Positions 42,951 to 60,572 of a stretch of DNA of 64,000 nt are shown here, one piece after another. Source of the DNA: Caminibacter pacificus (GTDB taxonomy: Bacteria > Campylobacterota > Campylobacteria > Campylobacterales > Nautiliaceae); assembly GCF_003752135.1 (NCBI RefSeq), contig NZ_RJVK01000003.1, forward strand, positions 168,064 to 232,063, in the 5' to 3' direction. Positions within the stretch are counted from its first letter, which is position 1, and every line of letters starts with the position of its first letter. The position numbers were made by a program, and so were the translations under genes. The notes below the pieces were generated by a model. The model had not been told where the DNA came from and made no database searches. It worked only from the letters and a program-made list of their open reading frames with translations.

Positions 42951-43897
42951 AAAAACTTTCTAAGTAAACCTGTACTTTTATTTAAATCGTTTATATATAT
43001 ATTCGGATTTAAAGTCCAAGATTTAATATTATATCGATATCCGTTTTTAAAAACGGACGATTTAAATAAACCCTCGTCAATTAGAAATTTTTCGGTTTTT
43101 CTATTTAAAACAAATTTCATAAATTTTTTCGCTAAATCAGGATGAGGAGCGTTTTTAATAATTGAAATCGTAGAAAAAATGCCGAACACACCATTATTTG
43201 TTTGATTATAATAAATAATTTTAATAGGAAGTTTATGTTTTAAAGCTACGTTAGCATCATCTGTATCTACTATACCCACTACATATTTACCTTTAGCAAC
43301 CATATCTTTTACAACTGAATTCCCTGCTAAAATAACAACTTTTGAATTCTTTATTTTTTTTAATAACTCGATAAAACCCTTCTCTCCCAATTTATGATAT
43401 AAAGCTGCAAAATGAGTAGCAGTTGTGCCCATAAAAGGATTTGAAATTGCTATTTTTTTATAATTCCAAATTTCTTTAAATTTTTTAGGAATCTTTTTAA
43501 TTTTATTCTTATTTATGATTATAACACGATATCTCTCACCCAATGCAAACCATTTTTTATTTTTATCATAATAGTTAGAGTTTCTGTATAAAGAGACATT
43601 AAATTCAAGATATGATTGAAAAATTTCTTGTTTTGCTAATCGAGCAGTCCTTAAAGGTTCCGAATTCCAAAAAATATCAGCCTGAGGATGATTCTTTTCA
43701 AGTAAAAGACGCTTCTCCAATCCAACAGCTTTCGCAGACTCAACATCATAAACCGGTTTTATTTTTATGCCGGTTTCTTTTTCAAATTCTTTAAATATTT
43801 TAGATGAATATACTTCATCTACGGAAGTATATACAACTAAATATTTTTCTTTTTCACAACCGCTAAAAAAAAATCCCATTAAAATAATAAAAATCAT
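42947..43897 (-). CDS. ABC transporter substrate-binding lipoprotein (iron-type)
   Basis: A 316-residue lipoprotein (lipobox FSGC) with the class pattern VVYTSVDEVYS, FEKETGIKIKPVYDVESAKAVGL, and PQADIFWNSEP, as in the Fe3+ / aminoethylphosphonate binding protein family. I use the ATG at 43895-43897. The longer frame begins at a TTG inside the fusA terminator. The ligand cannot be told; ferric iron is plausible, phosphonate or thiamine possible. It lies just after fusA on the same strand. Confidence 0.8.
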   Translation of the reverse strand: MIFIILMGFFFSGCEKEKYLVVYTSVDEVYSSKIFKEFEKETGIKIKPVYDVESAKAVGLEKRLLLEKNHPQADIFWNSEPLRTARLAKQEIFQSYLEFNVSLYRNSNYYDKNKKWFALGERYRVIIINKNKIKKIPKKFKEIWNYKKIAISNPFMGTTATHFAALYHKLGEKGFIELLKKIKNSKVVILAGNSVVKDMVAKGKYVVGIVDTDDANVALKHKLPIKIIYYNQTNNGVFGIFSTISIIKNAPHPDLAKKFMKFVLNRKTEKFLIDEGLFKSSVFKNGYRYNIKSWTLNPNIYINDLNKSTGLLRKFL

Positions 43898-43922
43898 CGA
43901 CACTTTGTTTCTAATTTTAAAG

Positions 43923-43943
43923 AAAAACAAGGGGTTACCCTTG
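43923..43943 (-). terminator. fusA terminator enclosing the stop codon
   Basis: The minus strand reads CAAGGG-TAAC-CCCTTG followed by TTTTTC. The stop codon TAA of fusA sits in the 4-nt loop of the hairpin. Confidence 0.65.
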
Positions 43944-46016
43944 TCTTTCTTTGATGATTTCTTCTGCGATGTTGTTAGGTACTTCTTCGTAATGATCGAA
44001 TACCATTGAGTAAGTACCTCTACCTTGAGTCATACTTCTTAGGTCTGTTGAATACCCGAACATTTCAGCAAGAGGTACGAATGCCGTAATTTTTTTGATT
44101 CCATGTTGATCTTCCATAGAGTTTACTTGACCTCTTCTTCTGTTGATATCACCGATAACGTCCCCCATATATTCTTCAGGAACTTCGATTTCAACTTTCA
44201 TAATAGGCTCTAAGATAACAGGATTTGCTTTTTTCATACCTTCTTTAAACGCCATAGAACCAGCTAACTTAAACGCCATTTCAGATGAGTCAACTTCATG
44301 GTAACTTCCGTCGAAAAGTTCCACTTTAAAGTCAACTACCGGGAATCCGGCAAGTACACCTGCTTGAGCCGCTTCTTGAATACCTTTATCAACTGCAGGG
44401 ATGTATTCTCTTGGAATTACCCCACCTTTAATTAAATCAACGAATTCATAACCTTTTCCAGGCTCTTGTGGAATCATTCTGATGAATACGTGTCCGTATT
44501 GACCTCTACCACCAGATTGCTTTGCGTATTTGTATTCTTGTTCAACTTGGTTTTTGAATGTTTCTCTGTATGCAACTTGAGGTTTACCTGTATTACATTC
44601 AACTTTAAATTCTCTTTTAAGTCTGTCTACAATAATTTCAAGGTGCAATTCACCCATACCTGAAATAATAGTTTGTCCGCTTTCTTCATCTGTTGTTACT
44701 CTGAAGCTCGGGTCTTCTTCAGCAAGTTTTTGAAGTGCAAGCGCCATTTTTTCTTGGTCGGCTTTAGTTTTAGGTTCAACAGCTACGCTGATAACCGGAT
44801 CAGGGAATTCCATTTTTTCAAGAATAATAGGTCTGCTTTCATCACAAAGAGTATCCCCTGTCAATGTATATTTAAGACCGACGATAGCTCCGATTTCTCC
44901 GCTGTAGAATTCAGGAACTTCTTCTCTTTTGTTTGCGTGCATTCTTAGAAGTCTACCAACTCTCTCTTTTTTGTTTTTAGTTGAGTTAAGTACGTAACTT
45001 CCCGCTTTAATAACACCTGAATAAAATCTTGTAAATGTTAATTTACCAACGAACGGGTCGGTCATAATTTTAAACGCAAGTCCTGAGAACGGTTGATCAT
45101 CACCAGGGTTTACGCTGATTTCTTCACCTGTTTTAGGGTCGATACCTTTAATCCAAGTAACTTCAGTAGGAGCAGGTAAATAATCGATTACCGCATCAAG
45201 TAGTGGTTGAACACCTTTGTTTTTGAACGCAGTACCGCAAAGCATAGGAACGATTTCAAGCTCAAGTGTTGCTTTTTTGATAGCTTTTTTGATTTCTTCT
45301 TCAGTTAACTCTTCACCTGCGAAGTATTTTTCCATTAATTCTTCGTCAGTTTCAGCTACCGCTTCGATTAGTTTTTCTCTGTATTCTTCAGCTTTTTCTT
45401 GAAGTTCAGCTGGAATATCTTGAATTTCATATTTACTTCCAAGAGCAGCTTCGTCTTCCCATACAAGAGCTTTCATTCTTACAAGGTCAACAACACCTTT
45501 GAAGTTATCTTCAGCACCGATAGGAATTTGAATCGGAACAGGGTTAGCTTTTAGTCTTTCTCTGATTTGTTTTTCAACGTTATAGAAATCAGCACCGATT
45601 CTGTCCATTTTGTTTACAAATGCAATTCTTGGTACATGGTATTTGTTTGCTTGTCTCCAAACAGTTTCAGATTGAGGTTGTACCCCACCAACAGCACAGA
45701 ATACCGCAATAGCACCGTCAAGTACTCTCATACTTCTTTCAACTTCGATAGTAAAGTCAACGTGCCCCGGTGTATCGATGATGTTGATTTGGTGATCTTT
45801 CCAGAAACATGTAGTAGCCGCAGAAGTAATTGTAATACCTCTTTCTTTTTCTTGCTCCATCCAGTCCATAGTAGCCGCACCTTCGTGCACCTCACCGATT
45901 TTGTGGCTTACACCTGTGTAGTAAAGAATTCTCTCAGTAGTAGTTGTTTTACCTGCGTCGATGTGAGCAGCAATACCGATATTTCTTACCTTTTCAATAG
46001 GCGTTTTTCTTGGCAT
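43935..46016 (-). CDS. fusA: Elongation factor G
   Basis: A 693-residue translational GTPase that drives ribosome translocation. It has G-motifs [15 protein letters not shown] (P-loop, residues ~17-31), DTPGHVDF (~83-90) and NKMD (~138-141), the conserved [10 protein letters not shown] switch region, and domain IV with GGRGQYGH. It follows rpsG by 80 nt and closes the str operon (rpsL-rpsG-fusA). Confidence 0.97.
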   Translation of the reverse strand: MPRKTPIEKVRNIGIAAHIDAGKTTTTERILYYTGVSHKIGEVHEGAATMDWMEQEKERGITITSAATTCFWKDHQINIIDTPGHVDFTIEVERSMRVLDGAIAVFCAVGGVQPQSETVWRQANKYHVPRIAFVNKMDRIGADFYNVEKQIRERLKANPVPIQIPIGAEDNFKGVVDLVRMKALVWEDEAALGSKYEIQDIPAELQEKAEEYREKLIEAVAETDEELMEKYFAGEELTEEEIKKAIKKATLELEIVPMLCGTAFKNKGVQPLLDAVIDYLPAPTEVTWIKGIDPKTGEEISVNPGDDQPFSGLAFKIMTDPFVGKLTFTRFYSGVIKAGSYVLNSTKNKKERVGRLLRMHANKREEVPEFYSGEIGAIVGLKYTLTGDTLCDESRPIILEKMEFPDPVISVAVEPKTKADQEKMALALQKLAEEDPSFRVTTDEESGQTIISGMGELHLEIIVDRLKREFKVECNTGKPQVAYRETFKNQVEQEYKYAKQSGGRGQYGHVFIRMIPQEPGKGYEFVDLIKGGVIPREYIPAVDKGIQEAAQAGVLAGFPVVDFKVELFDGSYHEVDSSEMAFKLAGSMAFKEGMKKANPVILEPIMKVEIEVPEEYMGDVIGDINRRRGQVNSMEDQHGIKKITAFVPLAEMFGYSTDLRSMTQGRGTYSMVFDHYEEVPNNIAEEIIKERQG

Positions 46017-46096
46017 ATTATCTCCTTGTTTGTAATTGTAGTGTTATTGAGGAAAAGAGGAAAGAGAAAAAATTATATATTCTATCCATTATTCTC

Positions 46097-46582
<486 letters not shown>

Positions 46583-46592
46583 TCAGTTTTTA

Positions 46593-46608
46593 GTCGTCAT
46601 CAGACGAC
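46593..46608 (-). promoter_or_regulatory. Perfect hairpin in the rpsG leader
   Basis: GTCGTC-TGAT-GACGAC (minus strand), a 6-bp perfect stem with a 4-nt loop, lies about 25 nt upstream of the rpsG start. No T-run follows, so it is not a simple terminator. It is a candidate S7 autoregulatory element. Confidence 0.4.
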
Positions 46609-46656
46609 CCTTACTCTACCTTTTGGCAGTGAGGAGCAATTTCAAGTTAAAAGTTA

Positions 46657-46692
46657 AAAGTGAAAAATTAAAACTCAATAACTTTTCACTTT
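46657..46692. repeat. 10-bp inverted repeat in the rpsL-rpsG gap
   Basis: AAAGTGAAAA (46657-46666) and TTTTCACTTT (46683-46692) form perfect arms around a 16-nt AT-rich loop. A further TTTTCACTT follows at 46704, and AAGTTAAA repeats precede it. It is low-complexity and of unclear function. Confidence 0.45.
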
Positions 46693-46782
46693 ATATTTTA
46701 CACTTTTCACTTATTATGCTCCTACTATAACCAAAACCAACGAATGCTATTTTTACCTCAACTCTAACACGCTATTAAAAAA

Positions 46783-47166
46783 TTATTTTTTACCAGCGTC
46801 AGCTTTTTTAGTACCGTATTTACTTCTTGAATGTACTCTTCCTTTAACACCCGCAGTATCAAGAGCACCTCTAACGATGTGATATTTAACCCCTGGTAAG
46901 TCTTTTACCCTACCACCTCTTACAAGCACGATGCTGTGCTCTTGTAGGTTGTGTCCTTCACCAGGAATGTAACTAATTACTTCGTATCCAGAAGTTAGTC
47001 TAACTTTTGCAACTTTTCTTAACGCTGAGTTTGGTTTTTTAGGAGTAGTAGTATATACTCTCGTACAAACCCCTCTTCTTTGAGGACAGCTTACAAGTGC
47101 TGGTGATTTAGATTTTTTAATCACCTTTTTTCTACCTTTTCTTACTAATTGGTTTATAGTAGGCAT
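46783..47166 (-). CDS. rpsL: 30S ribosomal protein S12
   Basis: A 127-residue S12 with [37 protein letters not shown] (containing the streptomycin-site lysine) and [17 protein letters not shown]. It is a decoding-centre protein. It is the first gene of the str operon, here separated from rpoC by the inserted four-gene C39 cassette. Confidence 0.97.
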   Translation of the reverse strand: MPTINQLVRKGRKKVIKKSKSPALVSCPQRRGVCTRVYTTTPKKPNSALRKVAKVRLTSGYEVISYIPGEGHNLQEHSIVLVRGGRVKDLPGVKYHIVRGALDTAGVKGRVHSRSKYGTKKADAGKK

Positions 47167-47199
47167 TTCCTTCCTTTTTCATAAAGTTTTTAGTGCGGA

Positions 47200-47205
47200 A
47201 TTATA
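47200..47205 (-). promoter_or_regulatory. -10 element of the rpsL operon
   Basis: The minus strand reads TTGATATAATTCC, an exact TATAAT with TG-type extension, 34 nt upstream of the rpsL start. It would give the str operon its own promoter downstream of the inserted cassette. Confidence 0.5.
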
Positions 47206-47232
47206 TCAAGATTTCCAATTTTTTACAAACTA

Positions 47233-47871
47233 TTATTTCCCTCGAAAAGGGAAAGGAATATCATTTTTAAATTTTAAAAAATCAATAATTTTATCATCCT
47301 GTCCATTTCTTATTTTTACAAAATCCCAATTTATATCAATATTTTTATTTTTAGGTAAAATAAGAAGCATATATCCTTTTTTTAGAAAAAAAATTTTTTC
47401 AAAATATTTAAAAGGTAAAACAGTATTTCCAAAAGTAGGATCAGCTAAATAAACCTTATAGTTTTTAACTTTTTTCAAAACACTAAAATGATAAAAACCC
47501 CCTAAATTCAAATAAATTATTACTGGAATTTTTAATTTTTTCAATAAATTAATATTTTTAATTTCAATTCCTTCTGCTTTAAAACCAAAATATTTCGCTG
47601 CATTTGACAAATCTAAAAAAGAAACCTCATCGTTTTTTTTATTTTTAAAAAAATATTTCAATACATCTTTTTCTTTTATGTTTTTATTATAAAAATAATG
47701 TAAAATAGTAGCCAAAGAAGCACTTCCGCAACTATAATCAAAATTTTGCTTTTCCACATTTTTATCCCTATAATTAATCCAACTGTGTGAAGAGAATAAC
47801 ACCGATTTAGGCAAATTATAATTTTTTGCCAAAAGTAAAATGCCTAAAACAAGAAATAATATTTTTTTCAT
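47233..47871 (-). CDS. Exported C39-family cysteine peptidase
   Basis: A 212-residue protein with a signal peptide (residues 1-15) and a C39 bacteriocin-processing fold. The oxyanion-hole Q42 and nucleophile C48 are in KQNFDYSCGSASLATIL, H128 is in GGFYHFSVLKK, and D144 is in LADPTFG. C39 enzymes cleave after double-glycine-type leaders. Here it is a stand-alone, Sec-exported peptidase, not fused to an ABC transporter, as in FapD. It is the last gene of a four-gene run, and its ATG overlaps the barrel gene's stop. The last ~45 residues extend beyond the core domain. Confidence 0.82.
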   Translation of the reverse strand: MKKILFLVLGILLLAKNYNLPKSVLFSSHSWINYRDKNVEKQNFDYSCGSASLATILHYFYNKNIKEKDVLKYFFKNKKNDEVSFLDLSNAAKYFGFKAEGIEIKNINLLKKLKIPVIIYLNLGGFYHFSVLKKVKNYKVYLADPTFGNTVLPFKYFEKIFFLKKGYMLLILPKNKNIDINWDFVKIRNGQDDKIIDFLKFKNDIPFPFRGK

Positions 47872-48725
47872 TTGATATCTAAAGAGTATTCAATAGATAT
47901 TGTGTTTTGAGGAGTTAAATTATTTTGCCAAGAATATTTAACATTTAAAGAAGAGTGTATACCAATTTGATAGACTAACGAAAAATTTGGCAATAATAAT
48001 ACAACATCATTATCGGAATAATTACCGTTTATCTTATCTTTTTTAGAATATTGCACATCAACACCAAACCCTATTGAAATTAAAGGATTAATATTAAATA
48101 TAACATTCGGAGATACATCATATATATTTCCATATTTTATCGAATTTTGTCTATAATTTAATTTTCTATACAGAATATAACTAAATTCAAAATTAAACAC
48201 TAAAGGATCAATAGTCCAATAATTACCTATTGTAAAATTAAAATTTGTGAAATTTTTATTTTTTCTATTATTATCAAATTGAATATTTTCTATTGCATTT
48301 GTAGTAATTTTTAAATAATATGCAGGAGTTTCAGTTTCTTGTTTTATGTTATACAATGTACCGATACTTAAATAATTAAATCCTTTTTGATAAATAGTTT
48401 TATAAGGCTCATTCAAAGATTTTAAAAAAGAAAAATAATAGTCAATAGTAGCAATAAAAGATAATTTTTCATTAACTGAATATTTGAATGACATATAAGT
48501 ATCAATATATTCTTTTAACTGATTATTTACACTATTAACAGGAACTTTTACAAAATCACCATTCAAAGTTTTCAAGACAATCAAATTAGTATTACTATTT
48601 GAAGAACAAGAATTAATATAATTAAATCCGGTTGAAATATTAATTTTATTATTGTCCTCTATTGTAAACATTTTCCCAAACAATAAAAAAGGGAAAGGGA
48701 ATAATAAAAAGAATATTTTTTTCAT
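47868..48725 (-). CDS. Outer-membrane beta-barrel-like protein (transporter/porin candidate)
   Basis: A 285-residue exported protein (signal peptide residues 1-17, ending LLFG). The mature part has alternating amphipathic strands with many Tyr/Phe/Asn residues (for example YSVNEKLSFIATIDYYFSF, SLNVKYSWQNNLTPQNTISI). The size suggests a 12-strand barrel. It lies between the smaller barrel gene and the C39 peptidase gene and may form the export pore for the processed peptide, by analogy with FapF. I do not recognise a named family. Confidence 0.6.
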   Translation of the reverse strand: MKKIFFLLFPFPFLLFGKMFTIEDNNKINISTGFNYINSCSSNSNTNLIVLKTLNGDFVKVPVNSVNNQLKEYIDTYMSFKYSVNEKLSFIATIDYYFSFLKSLNEPYKTIYQKGFNYLSIGTLYNIKQETETPAYYLKITTNAIENIQFDNNRKNKNFTNFNFTIGNYWTIDPLVFNFEFSYILYRKLNYRQNSIKYGNIYDVSPNVIFNINPLISIGFGVDVQYSKKDKINGNYSDNDVVLLLPNFSLVYQIGIHSSLNVKYSWQNNLTPQNTISIEYSLDIK

Positions 48726-48728
48726 TTT

Positions 48729-49214
48729 TTAAAATTGATACTCTAAATTTAATGTAGTTCCATATGTGTATTTTATGTCTTTATGATTTATATATGTATA
48801 AATTTCTTTTAAATTTAGAGACCAATGAGTACCAAAGTTATATAATAATCCAGCCTTTAAATTAAAACCAAACTTATTATCATAAACTCCATTATCATCA
48901 CCTATTTCAATAAAATTTATACCACACCCTACAAAAGGCATAAAATTTACATCATTAAATATAAATTTATCGTAATTTAATGAGTAAGAAAATAATCCTA
49001 AATCATTTTGTGTATCAAAATTTAAATTAGAAAGATTTAAATAAAATCTATCCTTATTATTTTTATAACCAAAATCAGTTGAAATATTAAACCCATTATA
49101 TTTTTTACTTTTGCAAACTCCTAAACCAACACTAACATATTTTTTATAATCGTTTGAAAATGACATACCAAACAAAAAAACAAAAAAAGAAAAGAAAAAA
49201 ATAATTTTTTTCAT
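48729..49214 (-). CDS. Small outer-membrane beta-barrel-like protein
   Basis: A 161-residue exported protein starting MKKIIFFFSF (signal peptide to ~residue 20). The mature part suggests an 8-strand OmpA/OmpX-like barrel: VSVGLGVCKSKKYNGFNIS, FMPFVGCGINFIEIG, GFNLKAGLLYNFG, and an end in YGTTLNLEYQF with a C-terminal Phe, the usual BamA recognition residue. The internal ATG at 49212-49214 is preferred because the upstream extension overlaps the precursor gene and lacks signal-peptide features. Confidence 0.6.
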   Translation of the reverse strand: MKKIIFFFSFFVFLFGMSFSNDYKKYVSVGLGVCKSKKYNGFNISTDFGYKNNKDRFYLNLSNLNFDTQNDLGLFSYSLNYDKFIFNDVNFMPFVGCGINFIEIGDDNGVYDNKFGFNLKAGLLYNFGTHWSLNLKEIYTYINHKDIKYTYGTTLNLEYQF

Positions 49215-49224
49215 TATAGCTCCT

Positions 49225-49596
49225 TTACCATGCAATAGAATAAGCAAAACCTTGAAAAGTAGGATAAATTGCACCTCCAGTATATATAGCTCCAATTACA
49301 CCAATTGCCTGTAAAGCAAGTCTATATCTTCTCCATCTCGGTATTCTTCTAATTTTTTTATAAATAGAATGGCTCCAATGTCTAATTGAATGTCCGAAAT
49401 GTCTAAGAGAATGTCTAAAGTGTTTAAACCAACCTGCACCTTTTATTTTCGTCATATCGGTTTTATTTAACAAAACAATTTCAGAAGATTTAACACCACT
49501 AAAAGCAAAATCAATATCATTCTGCTTTAGATTTGAAGCAGAAGCAAGTCCGACACTAAAAAATAATACCAACAAAACTTTAAGTACTTTTTTCAT
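49225..49596 (-). CDS. Putative exported peptide precursor with GA/GG-like leader and His-heptad repeats
   Basis: A 123-residue protein. It starts with a Sec signal peptide (residues 1-21), followed by a ~30-residue acidic propeptide ending LLNKTDMTKIKGAG, which resembles a C39 leader-cleavage site. The ~68-residue remainder is strongly basic and opens with three tandem heptads of form [KR]H[FW]xHS[LI]. A KKIRRIPRWRRYR stretch and a Gly/Ala hydrophobic tail (IGVIGAIYTGGAIY) follow. It heads the run ending with the C39 peptidase gene, its likely processing enzyme. ATG is preceded by AGGAGG; an in-frame GTG sits one codon upstream. Confidence 0.65.
   Translation of the reverse strand: MKKVLKVLLVLFFSVGLASASNLKQNDIDFAFSGVKSSEIVLLNKTDMTKIKGAGWFKHFRHSLRHFGHSIRHWSHSIYKKIRRIPRWRRYRLALQAIGVIGAIYTGGAIYPTFQGFAYSIAW
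49363..49425 (-). repeat. Three tandem 21-bp repeats encoding His-rich heptapeptides
   Basis: Codons for KHFRHSL, RHFGHSI and RHWSHSI in direct succession. The [KR]-H-aromatic-x-H-S-[LI] pattern is kept, while the DNA has diverged at third positions, so selection acts on the peptide pattern. Confidence 0.75.
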
Positions 49597-49601
49597 CACT
49601 T

Positions 49602-49626
49602 CCTCCTTTTGAAATATTTAGGAGGC
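49602..49626 (-). promoter_or_regulatory. Inverted repeat overlapping the precursor ribosome site
   Basis: On the minus strand CCTCCTT (49626-49620) is complementary to AAGGAGG (49608-49602), the ribosome site of the precursor gene. The 7-bp stem has an 11-nt loop. It could mask the ribosome site or act as an operator. The 5' arm lies at about the expected transcription start, so the mRNA may carry only part of it. Confidence 0.45.
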
Positions 49627-49628
49627 TA

Positions 49629-49655
49629 TTATACTCTCTCTCTCTAAAAGTCAAG
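49629..49655 (-). promoter_or_regulatory. Promoter of the C39 cassette with (AG)6 spacer repeat
   Basis: The minus strand has TTGACT (49655-49650) as -35 and TATAAT (49634-49629) as -10. They are separated by 15 nt, made of TTT plus six AG dinucleotides (plus-strand CT repeat, 49635-49646). One extra AG unit would give the optimal 17-nt spacer. Confidence 0.7.
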
Positions 49656-49697
49656 GTTTTTCACTGACACTTTTGATTGAAAAAAAGAAAAAATGAA

Positions 49698-58395
<8,698 letters not shown>

Positions 58396-58424
58396 TCATA
58401 AAAAAAGAAAAAAAGCAAGAGAAA

Positions 58425-58799
58425 TTATTTAACTTCTACAGTTGCTCCTGCTTCTTCAAGTGCTTTTTTGATTTCTTCAGCTTCTTCTTTACTTACAGCT
58501 TCTTTAATTGTGCTTGGCGCACCGTCAACTAGTTCTTTAGCTTCTTTAAGTCCAGCACCAGTAATTTGTCTTACAACTTTAATTACGTTAATTTTTTTAG
58601 CACCAGCATCTTTAAGAATTACATCGAATTCAGTTTTTTCTTCACCAGCACCACCAGCTGCTCCACCTGCTGCACCAGCTACTACTGTAGGTTGTGCGCT
58701 TACATCGAATTTTTCTTCGAAAAGTTTAACTAATTCGTTAAGTTCTTTTACTGTTAAGTTTTCAATAGTTTCTAAAATTTGTTCAAATGTACAAGCCAT
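58425..58799 (-). CDS. rplL: 50S ribosomal protein L7/L12
   Basis: A 124-residue stalk protein with an N-terminal dimerisation helix, an Ala/Gly-rich hinge (AGAAGGAAGGAG), and the C-terminal domain [24 protein letters not shown]...[12 protein letters not shown]. It recruits translation factors to the ribosome. It is co-transcribed with rplJ (29-nt gap). Confidence 0.96.
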   Translation of the reverse strand: MACTFEQILETIENLTVKELNELVKLFEEKFDVSAQPTVVAGAAGGAAGGAGEEKTEFDVILKDAGAKKINVIKVVRQITGAGLKEAKELVDGAPSTIKEAVSKEEAEEIKKALEEAGATVEVK

Positions 58800-58828
58800 A
58801 TCTACTCCTCCTATTTAATTTATATTTT

Positions 58829-59311
58829 TTATTGTTCTTGTTCTTTTTTCTCGATTAATTTGTTAAGTCCCCATGCAAATTTTGCAATAGGAGCTTTCAT
58901 CATGAATGCAACCATACCAAGAAGCTCGTCTTTTGTTGGAAGTTTGCTTACTTCTTCAACATATGCAGCATCTTTTACTTCACCTTCAATTACTGCACCC
59001 TTAATTTTAAAAGAGTCTTTATGAGCCGTTGCATGTTTAACTAAAATTTTTGCAAGAGTGATTTGATCTTCACCCCATACGAAAATATTATTTTCTTCGA
59101 AATCAACATCGATTCCGTTATTTGCAAATGCGATTCTTGCAAGAGTGTTTTTTACAACTCTTGTTTTACCTTCAGCTTCTCTGATTTGTTTTCTTAAAGC
59201 TTCTAGTTCTTTTACAGTTTGACCTTTAAAATCAGCATAAAAAACGCTAACTTCTTTTGTAAACTCTTGAGTTAGCTCTTCAACGATTTGTTTTTTTAGT
59301 TCTTTCTTCAT
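58829..59311 (-). CDS. rplJ: 50S ribosomal protein L10
   Basis: A 160-residue stalk base protein (VSVFYADFKGQTVKELEALRKQIREA, VKNTLARIAF). It anchors L7/L12 dimers to 23S rRNA and in many bacteria represses its own operon through the leader just upstream. Confidence 0.95.
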   Translation of the reverse strand: MKKELKKQIVEELTQEFTKEVSVFYADFKGQTVKELEALRKQIREAEGKTRVVKNTLARIAFANNGIDVDFEENNIFVWGEDQITLAKILVKHATAHKDSFKIKGAVIEGEVKDAAYVEEVSKLPTKDELLGMVAFMMKAPIAKFAWGLNKLIEKKEQEQ

Positions 59312-59394
59312 AAAGCTCCTTTCTCTTAGACTCGGCAGGGTATTAAGGGATTAACCCACCTGCTTTCTAAGTCACTTGGACTTAGGCACTCGGC
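59312..59394 (-). promoter_or_regulatory. L10 leader-like structured mRNA element
   Basis: The 83-nt rplA-rplJ gap is not AT-rich like other gaps and has several pairing segments on the minus strand: CTAAGTC/GACTTAG around a CAAGT loop, and GCAGG pairing with CCTGC across GTGGGTTAATCCCTTAATAC. This is the position and complexity of the ribosomal protein L10 leader, where L10(L12) complexes bind to control rplJL. Confidence 0.55.
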
Positions 59395-60096
59395 CTATTT
59401 GTATTCAGCTAATTCGTTAACGTCAAGTTTTACGCTTGGGCTCATTGTTAGGCTTAGTGCAGCATTTTGAATATATCTACCTTTTGCACTTGCCGGTTTC
59501 ATTTTATTAATTTTTTCTACGAAAGCAATTGCATTTTCAAGTAATTGTTCAGCACTGAAACTTGCTTTTCCAATTCCAACGTGCATATTACCTTTTTTAT
59601 CAACTCTGAAATTAACTTGCCCAGCTTTAGCATTTTTAACAGCTTGAGCAACATCCATAGTTACAGTACCTGTTTTAGGGTTTGGCATAAGACCTTTTGG
59701 TCCTAAAATTTTACCGAATCTACCAAGTTTACCCATCATATCAGGAGTAGCGATTAAAATATCGAAATCAAGATTTCCGTTTTGAATCATTTCAAGTACT
59801 TCATCTTCACCTACGATATCAGCACCAGCAGCTTTTGCTTCGTCTGCTTTTTCACCTTTTGCTAGTACTGCTACTTTAACTTCTTTACCAGTACCGTGCG
59901 GAAGTACTACGCTACCTCTAATCATTTGGTCGGCATGTCTTGGGTCAACTCCAAGTCTTAAAGCTAATTCTACTGTTTCATCAAATTTTGCAGATTTTAA
60001 TTCTTTTACTTTTTCAACTGCTTCTTTTAATGAATATACATCTTTATCGATTTTTTTTAGCAGTTCTAAATATCTTTTACCATGTTTTTTTGCCAT
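59395..60096 (-). CDS. rplA: 50S ribosomal protein L1
   Basis: A 233-residue protein with [12 protein letters not shown] at the start, [24 protein letters not shown] and [14 protein letters not shown]. The ATG at 60094-60096, spaced 5 nt from GGAG, is preferred over the in-frame GTG that overlaps the ribosome site. Confidence 0.96.
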   Translation of the reverse strand: MAKKHGKRYLELLKKIDKDVYSLKEAVEKVKELKSAKFDETVELALRLGVDPRHADQMIRGSVVLPHGTGKEVKVAVLAKGEKADEAKAAGADIVGEDEVLEMIQNGNLDFDILIATPDMMGKLGRFGKILGPKGLMPNPKTGTVTMDVAQAVKNAKAGQVNFRVDKKGNMHVGIGKASFSAEQLLENAIAFVEKINKMKPASAKGRYIQNAALSLTMSPSVKLDVNELAEYK

Positions 60097-60136
60097 TTTC
60101 ACTCCTACGCAATATTTTTGCTACCACACTGTGGTC

Positions 60137-60562
60137 TTAGTCTTCTATTACAATACCCATACTTCTTGCACTTCCTGCAAGAATTTTCATTGCTACTTCT
60201 ACATCATCTGTATTTAAGTCAGGTAGTTTTTTCTCAGCAATTTCTCTAAGTTGAGCAGTTGTAATTTTTCCAACTTTCTCTTTTAGAGGATTTGAACTAC
60301 CTTTTTGAATACCAGCAGCTTTTTTTAATAAGTCAGTTGCCGGTGGTTGTTTTGTGATAAAAGTAAAACTTCTATCGTTATAAACAGTAATTTCAACAGG
60401 AATTGTAAAGCCCATCATATCTTTAGTTTTTTCGTTGAAAGCTTTACAGAATTCCATAATGTTAATACCTCTTTGTCCAAGTGCTGGACCGACAGGAGGT
60501 GATGGGTTCGCTTTACCAGCTGGGATTTGAAGTTTTAATACTTCTACTACTTTTTTTGCCAT
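60137..60562 (-). CDS. rplK: 50S ribosomal protein L11
   Basis: A 141-residue protein with [33 protein letters not shown] and [20 protein letters not shown], the standard L11 landmarks. It forms the GTPase-associated centre. It is 10 nt from nusG. Confidence 0.97.
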   Translation of the reverse strand: MAKKVVEVLKLQIPAGKANPSPPVGPALGQRGINIMEFCKAFNEKTKDMMGFTIPVEITVYNDRSFTFITKQPPATDLLKKAAGIQKGSSNPLKEKVGKITTAQLREIAEKKLPDLNTDDVEVAMKILAGSARSMGIVIED

Positions 60563-60572
60563 CCCGAATCCT

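Noticed and set aside
43898..43930. TTG-started longer form of the binding lipoprotein
   Set aside because: The TTG lies inside the fusA terminator hairpin and spoils the signal peptide; the ATG at 43897 is better.
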